DNA from: Anaerolineae bacterium
Lineage (GTDB): Bacteria > Chloroflexota > Anaerolineae > Promineifilales > Promineifilaceae
DNA: 40,628 nucleotides
Assembly (NCBI GenBank): GCA_019637635.1
Contig: JAHBVI010000057.1
Coordinates: forward strand, 1-40,628
Direction of reading: 5' to 3'
Shown: in pieces, positions 34,832-40,628 of the stretch
Numbering within the stretch: the first letter of the stretch is position 1
How the letters are laid out: each line of letters opens with the position of its first letter
Notes under the pieces: generated by a model
What the model saw: the letters and a program-made list of their open reading frames with translations, nothing else
Databases searched by the model: none
What the model was told of the DNA's origin: nothing
Translations under genes and position numbers: made by a program

Positions 34832-34874
34832 TACGTGACCCAAGAGAATTCACGCATCACGCATCACGTCTCAC
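34821..34874. terminator. 18-bp hairpin of 7-mer repeats between convergent genes
   Basis: GTGAGACGTGATACGTGA (34821-34838) pairs with 34857-34874 with one wobble. Each arm is built of 7-bp units of the form GTGANNC. The stem includes the stop codon of the GNAT gene and ends 1 bp before the stop of the FAD enzyme gene. It is probably a bidirectional transcription barrier. Confidence 0.7.
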
Positions 34875-34875
34875 A

Positions 34876-36270
34876 TCAAACCATATCCGCCGCCACTGCC
34901 CCCTCCGACGGCACCAATTGTTTACCAGTCCGCGAACCCAGATTGCCGCGCAGCACACGCCACATAATACGTGGGTGCATCACACTCGGCGGCGGCTCCA
35001 CCAGATTGACCACCTTCAGAAATGCCACCGAAACAACAGGGTCATATTGGGCGGCGTGGTGCAGTTTGCCGATGTACCAGTTGATGAAGCGCACCATGCC
35101 GTTACGCGGCCCTGCCACTTCCGGGAAGCGCAGGTCATTGCCAACGGCCGTACTCCAGGGAATGTCAATAATCTTGCCCGCCTGCTTAAAGAAGCGCTCC
35201 GCCAGCCGGTCGTCTCCCTGTGCCAGGCAGTCGTCCAACGCCGCCGATTCCAGCGCCGCCACTGACATCCCCTGCCCATACACGGGGTTAAAGCTGGCCA
35301 GCGCATCGCCCATCACCAGGTACCCCTGTGGAAAGCGCGCCAGCCGGTCATAACGACGGCGCAGATTAGACGGGATTTTGTGCGTCGCCGGTTCGGACAG
35401 CGGCTCGGCGTCTTTGATTACCTGGTAAATGGCCGGATCGTCCAGACCGCGCGCGTATTCCAACATCCCGGCGTGGTCGGGCGTCGCCTGCACACCCAGA
35501 TAACCGGCTACGGTCACCATCCAGCGATTCCCTTCCATGCTCAACAGCACACCCACGCGCGGATTTTCCGGGGACGAGGCCATAATCACGGCGTTCACGC
35601 CGGGAATGTGCTCTGGTTTGCGCCGGTACTGGCAAGAGGTGTAAGTAAGGCCCACTTTCACCTCTTCTTCCAACGGCCGTTCGTACCCCAACCCCTCCAG
35701 CCAGGCCGGCGTGCGTGAGCCGCGCCCGCTGGCGTCTACCACCAGGTCGGCCATCAGGCTCTCCTCGGCGCTGCCCGCTTTACGCCGGATGATGCGCACA
35801 CCGGTGACACGGCCGTTGTCCGGCGTAGACAACAGCCCCAACACGTCACACCCCTCCACCGCCTGCACGTTGGGCAGTGCCAACACCCGCGCCCGCACTT
35901 CCGCTTCCAGCAGCGGCCGGCTGACATTAATGGCGTTAATGCCGCTGCGAGTGGGTTGGTGGCAGCCACCTTCGTGGTACCACCGCGCCAGTTCGCTGAC
36001 ATCGCCATAGTCCGCCCCCAGGCTGACCAAACGGTCAATCAGGCCGGGGAAATGCTTTTCCATGATCGTCAGCCCTTGCGCCAGCACGGCATGGGCGTGT
36101 CTGCCCTGGGGCACACCCTTGCGATTCTCGCCCGCCGCCGGGAAGCTGTCCCGTTCCAGCAGCGTTACCTGCTCAAAATGGTTGGCCAACACACGGGCGG
36201 CCAAAAGCCCGCCCATGCTGGCCCCGATCACCACGGCTCGTTTGCCTGCAAAAGTTTTAGAATGTGCCAT
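34876..36270 (-). CDS. FAD-dependent monooxygenase-like oxidoreductase
   Basis: This 464-residue flavoprotein has the dinucleotide-binding motif VVIGASMGGLLAARVL (13-28) with ERD at the end of the second strand, the family motif VVDASGRGSRTPAWL, and the second FAD motif YLVMGDALASFNPVYGQGMS. This places it in the PHBH-fold group with aromatic hydroxylases, epoxidases and geranylgeranyl reductases; the substrate is unknown. AAAGGAG lies eight bases before the ATG. Its neighbours are a STAND regulator and an MFS exporter, both on the same strand. That arrangement suggests a small-molecule modification and efflux module under that regulator. Confidence 0.9.
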   Translation of the reverse strand: MAHSKTFAGKRAVVIGASMGGLLAARVLANHFEQVTLLERDSFPAAGENRKGVPQGRHAHAVLAQGLTIMEKHFPGLIDRLVSLGADYGDVSELARWYHEGGCHQPTRSGINAINVSRPLLEAEVRARVLALPNVQAVEGCDVLGLLSTPDNGRVTGVRIIRRKAGSAEESLMADLVVDASGRGSRTPAWLEGLGYERPLEEEVKVGLTYTSCQYRRKPEHIPGVNAVIMASSPENPRVGVLLSMEGNRWMVTVAGYLGVQATPDHAGMLEYARGLDDPAIYQVIKDAEPLSEPATHKIPSNLRRRYDRLARFPQGYLVMGDALASFNPVYGQGMSVAALESAALDDCLAQGDDRLAERFFKQAGKIIDIPWSTAVGNDLRFPEVAGPRNGMVRFINWYIGKLHHAAQYDPVVSVAFLKVVNLVEPPPSVMHPRIMWRVLRGNLGSRTGKQLVPSEGAVAADMV

Positions 36271-36444
36271 TTTAGATTCTCCTTTATGCTGTTGATGGCG
36301 TTGGATGTTGTGGACATCCTCACGCTGCCGATTACCAGATAAAGAAGAGTCTAGGCCAGGTCGTTATTAACTCACCAGCCAACCTGTTGCTAACTTTTTG
36401 CTAAACAGGATGGGTTTTTGTTAATGTCATCCGTTTTCGCCATG

Positions 36445-36516
36445 ACTACAGCGGATAAAGAATTGAACGGATTCCTCTCTGGAAGTTTATCCGCTTATTT
36501 TTCCATCCGTTGTAGT
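36445..36516. repeat. 72-bp nested inverted repeat
   Basis: ACTACA (36445-36450) pairs with TGTAGT (36511-36516), AGCGGATAAA (36450-36459) with TTTATCCGCT (36486-36495), and ACGGAT (36467-36472) with ATCCGT (36505-36510). The pairings are mutually exclusive in part, as in a small degenerate mobile repeat or a switchable RNA structure. Confidence 0.7.
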
Positions 36517-36554
36517 CTTAAGGGGGAAAAATTTTGTGACACTAACGATTTTTC

Positions 36555-36587
36555 AGACCCGAAAGGTTTGGGAAACCCATTGGGTCT
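36555..36587. repeat. Two-tier hairpin AGACCC...GGTTT/AAACC...GGGTCT
   Basis: Outer arms AGACCC and GGGTCT enclose inner arms GGTTT and AAACC. It lies 8 bp past the STAND gene stop. The inner part AGGTTTGGGAAACCC resembles AGGTTTTTGGAAACCC at 32243-32258 in the uvrB leader, so both may be copies of one intergenic palindrome family. Confidence 0.5.
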
Positions 36588-36594
36588 ACGGGGA

Positions 36595-38676
36595 TTATGA
36601 CTCGATGCCGTACAGTTCTTGCTGCCAGAGCCAGGCAGTGATCTGATCAACCGCCTTGCCCAACTGGTAGCGGTAGGTGCTGAAAGGCAGATCAAGCAGT
36701 TCGGCGGCCGTTTCCTGGGTGGGGGCCGGTTCAAAATAGGTGTGCCAGAGAACCCGGTAGAGCTTCTGGCTTTTGGGGCTGCTGGTGAGGGTTTCTGCAC
36801 CTTCACGCAGCAGGGCTTGCAGTTGGGCAGGGGTCGGTTCGGCGTCACTGCGGTCGCGCAGGCAGCGGGAACGCAGCAGCGGGTTCTGCGCCAGCAGGTC
36901 AGGCCGGCGCACATCCTTGAGCGCCTGGCGCACGGCTTCGGCAAACTCCGGCTCTGACAGCACCACCGGCTGCGGCGTGTGCGGCAGATTTTCCAGAGCG
37001 ACAATCTCGTCCAGCAGTTCCCGCTCGCCCATGATGTCCAGCCAGGCCAGCACCGGCTCCGCCCGCCAATCGTGGGCAAAAACGCCAAACGCCTGCCCAT
37101 CCATGACAAAACCGGCGTCCGGCGTCAGTGGCATCCGCAGATAGTCAAACATGCCGGCGTAGTGGTCGCTGTTGGATTGGCCGATGAAGGAGTAGGCCAG
37201 GCGGGGGGTATTAAAGAAAAGGCGGATGCTGACCATGGCGGCCATGTTGAAGATGGCCGGGGAATTCTGGTAATGGTCGGCGTCCATCCAGTTGCGAAAG
37301 TAGAGAACGACGTCGCCGGGGCGGAGGGGGGCAGTGGTTTGCAGGAAGCGCACGGCCGTAGCCACCGCCGGATCCGCCGCCACATCCTCGGCCGTGGCCT
37401 GGGCAATCTCCACCACCTGGCAAAAACCGGCGACTGTCCCACCGGCCGCGCGAAACACATAAAAGGTGGCCTGCGGGCGCGTTTGCCAGTGCCGGGCCGC
37501 CGCCAATGATTCCTCGCCCTGATGCCGCCGGAACAACTGCTCAATGATGGGTGTATCGGCCGGCCCGGCCACATCAATGTAAAGCTGGCCCAGCGATTGC
37601 CACTCGTAAAAGGGGCGCATAAACGGGTTGTTGCGATGCAGAAAAAGCAGGGCAAAGATGGCAAACTGCTGCGCCGGGCCGCTGCGCGCCTGCACCTGCT
37701 GGATGATGTGGCTGCGTACCTGAAAATGCAGCTCGCGGAACCGTTTCAGGTTGCGCCAGCGCAGGTCGGCTTCCAGCAGTTCCCGCACCAGGTCGTGCGG
37801 AAAGAGGCCAAACGGCCCTTGCTCAATAAAGGAGAGGTCGCGCAGCCATTGGAAAGCGGTGTAACTGTGTTCAGCCCCCAGACAGTGCGCCAGCATCTCC
37901 TCATCGGTGACAAAAGCGTGGGCGCAGATTTCTAACGCCTGGCGGAAAATGGGGTCAGGTACGTCGGCCACAAATCGCTCCAACAGCAGACGCACAATAT
38001 CGGGGTCTTGCTTCAGGTCAAAGGCGCGGGCCTCCCTGTTCTGGCGGAACAGGTCGGCCGCCAGGGAAAGGGCCAGCGGATGGCCGTAAGTAGCCTCCAG
38101 GACACGCACAATCTGGGCGTCAGCCAAACCCTGACCGCGCAGATAGGTCTCGCTTTCGTCAGGACGCAGGTTGCGCAGGGAAATGATGCGCGTCAGGTCG
38201 CCCCAGGCGCCAGCCCGCCAGGCGGCCGGGGGCGACTGCCGCCCGGTAATGACGACGATGGCCCGCTCCGGCAGTTCCGGCAGGAAGGATTCGCGCAGCC
38301 AGCCATCCAGGGGCGTCAGCAGTTCGTAGGTGTCCAGCAAGAGGACGAGAGCGGGCAGGGCGGCCAGCACGTCCAGAGGAGATTGCCCCGGCGGCAGGCT
38401 GAGGGCCATTTGCAGGGCGGTGAGGAAACCGGCGGGGGAGGCATCCAGGTGACGGCCGTCCAACAAAATAGGCGTGCGGTTAGCTTCGGCGGCAATGCGA
38501 GCAAACTCGCGCAGCAGCGTCGTTTTGCCCATGCCGCCAGGGCCAACCAGGTGCAGCACGGCAAAATCGGGCACATCCCGGCTGAGGGCGGCGCGGAACA
38601 GTTCCAGTTCGGCGCGGCGGCCAACAAAACGTTGGCGGCGGGCTTGTGTGAGACGGTCGGCGAGTCGAGAGGTCAT
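36595..38676 (-). CDS. STAND-type ATPase regulator with C-terminal helix-turn-helix
   Basis: This 693-residue protein begins with an ATPase of the AP-ATPase/STAND class: FVGRRAELELF (17-27), Walker A GPGGMGKTT (45-53), Walker B LVLLLDTYE (110-118) and VVITGRQSPP. A winged-helix and helical arm follow (about 180-330). Residues about 400-560 form a beta/alpha segment reminiscent of a GNAT fold (FYVFRAAGGTVAGFCQVVEI), without the RxxGxG loop. The end (about 640-690) looks like a sigma region 4 or LuxR-like helix-turn-helix (TQETAAELLDLPFSTYRYQL). It is probably a ligand-activated transcription regulator of the flanking FAD enzyme and exporter genes. No good ribosome site precedes the ATG. Confidence 0.8.
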   Translation of the reverse strand: MTSRLADRLTQARRQRFVGRRAELELFRAALSRDVPDFAVLHLVGPGGMGKTTLLREFARIAAEANRTPILLDGRHLDASPAGFLTALQMALSLPPGQSPLDVLAALPALVLLLDTYELLTPLDGWLRESFLPELPERAIVVITGRQSPPAAWRAGAWGDLTRIISLRNLRPDESETYLRGQGLADAQIVRVLEATYGHPLALSLAADLFRQNREARAFDLKQDPDIVRLLLERFVADVPDPIFRQALEICAHAFVTDEEMLAHCLGAEHSYTAFQWLRDLSFIEQGPFGLFPHDLVRELLEADLRWRNLKRFRELHFQVRSHIIQQVQARSGPAQQFAIFALLFLHRNNPFMRPFYEWQSLGQLYIDVAGPADTPIIEQLFRRHQGEESLAAARHWQTRPQATFYVFRAAGGTVAGFCQVVEIAQATAEDVAADPAVATAVRFLQTTAPLRPGDVVLYFRNWMDADHYQNSPAIFNMAAMVSIRLFFNTPRLAYSFIGQSNSDHYAGMFDYLRMPLTPDAGFVMDGQAFGVFAHDWRAEPVLAWLDIMGERELLDEIVALENLPHTPQPVVLSEPEFAEAVRQALKDVRRPDLLAQNPLLRSRCLRDRSDAEPTPAQLQALLREGAETLTSSPKSQKLYRVLWHTYFEPAPTQETAAELLDLPFSTYRYQLGKAVDQITAWLWQQELYGIES

Positions 38677-38680
38677 GGGA

Positions 38681-38708
38681 AATTAGGAATTAGGAATTAT
38701 GAATTATG
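38681..38708. repeat. Four tandem 7-bp units (AATTAGG/AATTATG)
   Basis: AATTAGG twice and AATTATG twice, without gaps, stand immediately upstream of the STAND gene start. On the minus strand they generate CATAAT words that could serve as a -10 box. It is the second 7-mer-based array in this window. Confidence 0.9.
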
Positions 38709-38738
38709 AACTTGCCTCTGCGGTGGGGAGCAAGGGGC

Positions 38739-40329
38739 TTATCCACCCAGGATCATGCCTTCTGCCGAGTTGGACGGTTCTGGTTCCGGCAGCCTGACCA
38801 TGCGGATAGAATCTACCAGACCTAACAGAGCTGCCAGCAGGGGTATCAATAAGGCCACCTGCAAGGCCAGATGGCGGGCTTCGGTGTTGATACGAATAAT
38901 CTCCGCTTGCACGTCGGTCGGATGCCCCGCTAATTGGGTCACCAGCTGTGTGTTGCTCATTACCTGCGCATCTTCTTCCAGGGCCGCCGCCACCTGCTGC
39001 TGCTCATCCGGCGACAAAACGGTGCTGGATTCGGCCATGTTGGTAAAGGAGAGAGACAGGGCAGCCAGCATGATGGCCCCGGCAAAGGCCAGCCCAAACG
39101 ACAGGCCAAACGATCCCCCGGCCGAGTTGACACCGGCGGCTTCACTGACCCGCTCTTCAGAAATGGGGGACAGCGTGTAATTGTTCAACTGGGAAACCAA
39201 AAGGCCCAAACCCGTCCCGGTGATGATGAGGGGGGTGGCAAAAATCAGGCCAGAATCAGCACGGGGGATCAAGGGAATGAGCAAAATGACGCCCAGCGAC
39301 AAAGCGGCAAATCCGGCGCGGATGATGACGCTGCCGCGCCGTTTACCGGCGCGCCGTCCGGCCAGCAGGGCGATGGCAAACATGCTCAGGGACAGGGGGG
39401 CAATGGCCAGACCGGTTTGCATAGCGTTGTATTCAAACACCATCTGGAAGTAGATGGGTAGGGCGATCATCATGCCGCCGAGGGCGATATTTTGCATGGT
39501 TTGTCCGGTAATGCCCCAGCCGGAAGTATGCCGAACGAAACAAATCGGGATCGATGAGCGCCGGTTTTTCCTGTTTTTTGCGCCGCACCAACCATTGAGC
39601 AAAGATGAACATGGCGATGACCCCTACGGCCATTAGCAGCCCAACTGCTTCACCGCCTTCTTGCCAGACGAGGATACTCAAGACGATGCCGCCCATACCA
39701 AAAACGGAAAGAATCGCGCCGACCACATCCACCTGGCGCGGGCCGGTATAGGGCACGTCTTTAACAAGTTTGATGTTGATCAGGACGATGGCGATGATGA
39801 CCGCCTCCATAAAGAAGCCCACACGCCAGGAGAGGTAGGTGGTGATGAAACCGCCGAGCAGGGGGCCAACGGCCGACGCAATGGCCGCAGCCGCGCCCAC
39901 CAGGGCGTAGGCTTTCTTTTGGGCTGCGCCTTCAAAGTTGCCGTGTACCAGGGATTGCATGGCGGGCAGCAATAACGAAGCGCCCAATCCACCAATAATG
40001 GCCCAAAAAATGATGACAAAGAGGAGATTTTGGTTGAAGGCCATGGTGAGCGCACCGAGGGCATAACCACAAAGGCCGAGGATGTAGGCGCGTTTACGGC
40101 CGTACAAATCCCCAATTTTGCTACCAATGAGAATAAAAGCGGCCGAGACCAGCGCCTCCAGAGCAATGGCCGCCTGAATGTCGCTCACCGTTGTGCCCAG
40201 GTCATTGACGATGGCAGAAATAGAGACGTTCATGATGGAGGTATCCACCACCAACACAAACATGGCCATCGCCAACAAAATCGCCAGCCGGTTATTTTTC
40301 TTGTTATCACCTTCGGTACTTGTTGTCAT
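38739..40329 (-). pseudogene. DHA2 (EmrB/QacA-like) MFS drug exporter, frameshifted
   Basis: Two overlapping frames together encode one 14-helix MFS exporter of about 530 residues. The N-terminal part (from ATG 40329, GAGG upstream) has the MFS motifs VVDTSIMNVSISAI and GSKIGDLYGRKRAYI and goes well to DPDLFRSAYFR. The C-terminal part resumes in another frame at GITGQTMQNIALGGMM. Removing one G from the GGGG run (CCCC at 39514-39517 on the plus strand) gives FRLGITGQ and restores a complete protein. It is therefore a recent frameshift, a phase-variable tract, or a sequence error. Substrates of DHA2 pumps are usually lipophilic or cationic drugs. It would export products or toxins connected with the neighbouring FAD enzyme. 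Confidence 0.88.
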
Positions 40330-40393
40330 TTTCCCTCGCTTATTTTCTGTCCAACCAGGTTTGAGAACTGCGGCGGTTGTGTTTCGGTGATTG

Positions 40394-40422
40394 ATTATAT
40401 CCAGAAGTACCGAGAGACAAAA
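40394..40422 (-). promoter_or_regulatory. Possible promoter of the MFS exporter gene
   Basis: On the minus strand TATAAT (40394-40399) lies about 65 bp before the exporter ATG. The -35 region (TTTTGT at 17 bp) is poor, so an activator such as the adjacent STAND protein could be needed. Confidence 0.45.
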
Positions 40423-40585
40423 AGGAGGAGGAAACGGCCGTGTCCCAGACTAATTTGGGAGTGGATTTAGGGCAGGGGTCACATGACGGTGGGACAGAGG
40501 AGCGTTTACAGTAATCGGCAAGCAGACATCACAAAATGGCTGATTTGTAATCCAGAGATAACACAATTTTTATGGAGGTGTTCTG

Positions 40586-40628
40586 ATGCCTTATCAATAT
40601 GGTATTGAGGCCAAAGTAGGCAGTGTTA
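40586..40628 (+). CDS. Start of an unidentified gene, cut by the window edge
   Basis: An ATG with a perfect GGAGGT (40574-40579) six bases before it opens a frame running off the end: MPYQYGIEAKVGSV. Fourteen residues are too few to identify a family. The 256-bp spacer from 40330 holds the exporter promoter and one ACGGCCGT octamer (40434). Confidence 0.6.
   Translation, partial: MPYQYGIEAKVGSV

Larger units (their letters stand above)
36271..36594. other. 324-bp spacer with nested inverted repeats
   Basis: No gene is seen. It contains the 72-bp nested inverted repeat (36445-36516), a second hairpin (36555-36587), and repeated TTAGCAA words on the minus strand near 36380-36410. A possible minus-strand promoter, TTAGCA-18-TAATAA, lies just upstream of the FAD enzyme gene. 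It is a likely regulatory region. Confidence 0.5.

Noticed and set aside
36495..37109. 204-codon minus-strand frame overlapping the STAND gene end
   Set aside because: It is an alternative frame of the same strand within the STAND gene, rich in Arg, Pro, Ser and Cys, with no ribosome site.
38008..38709. 233-codon plus-strand frame antisense to the STAND ATPase domain
   Set aside because: It is rich in Gln, Gly and Arg, with no domain, and opposes clear Walker A and B motifs.

Overview
The window looks like a chromosomal segment of an uncultured or poorly studied Chloroflexota bacterium (Anaerolineae-like). This is an inference. It rests on secreted proteins with long Thr-Pro 'TPTxTP' linkers, short 'YLPxV' tails, a Bacillus-type LexA box in front of uvrB, a multi-gene glycan cluster with a NusG paralogue, and about 50% G+C. 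No rRNA, tRNA, CRISPR array, integrase or transposase was seen.

Positions 1 to about 28050 are a cell-surface or extracellular glycan locus. Read on the minus strand from 24130 down to 1, it holds a NusG/RfaH-type antiterminator and a large membrane-anchored Asp-box propeller. Next comes a second anchored propeller, then an ABC-2 permease and ATPase pair for glycan export (Wzm/Wzt type) and a two-domain glycosyltransferase. A three-gene cassette (formyltransferase, WbqC-like, WecE-like aminotransferase) suggests an N-formylated 4-amino-4,6-dideoxy sugar. The run ends with a secreted M28 zinc peptidase carrying duplicated lectin domains, two GT4 glycosyltransferases, a secreted PQQ-like propeller protein and a GT2 glycosyltransferase. 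One secreted CBM9/DNRLRE-type gene (19030-20499) lies in the opposite orientation inside this run. Divergent from the NusG paralogue are a GT4 enzyme and a Wzc-like chain-length regulator/tyrosine kinase. A GT2 polyprenyl-phosphate-sugar synthase-like gene converges on them.

Positions 28199 to 34831 look like housekeeping or general genes: a B12-binding radical SAM enzyme, a sigma-70 factor with a consensus promoter, a DUF1992 protein, uvrB with a probable SOS operator, and a GNAT acetyltransferase. Positions 34876 to 40329 form an accessory block: an FAD-dependent monooxygenase-like enzyme, a STAND-type ATPase regulator and a frameshifted 14-helix MFS exporter. The right edge cuts off a new plus-strand gene after 14 codons.

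The strongest non-gene signal is an octamer palindrome, ACGGCCGT. I count about 45 exact copies spread over genes and spacers, where less than one is expected by chance. It resembles the cyanobacterial HIP1 phenomenon. The intergenic spacers also hold short-period tandem arrays (7-mers and 8-mers), several long hairpins, and a 17-bp inverted repeat whose arms sit in the divergent uvrB/DUF1992 promoter region.
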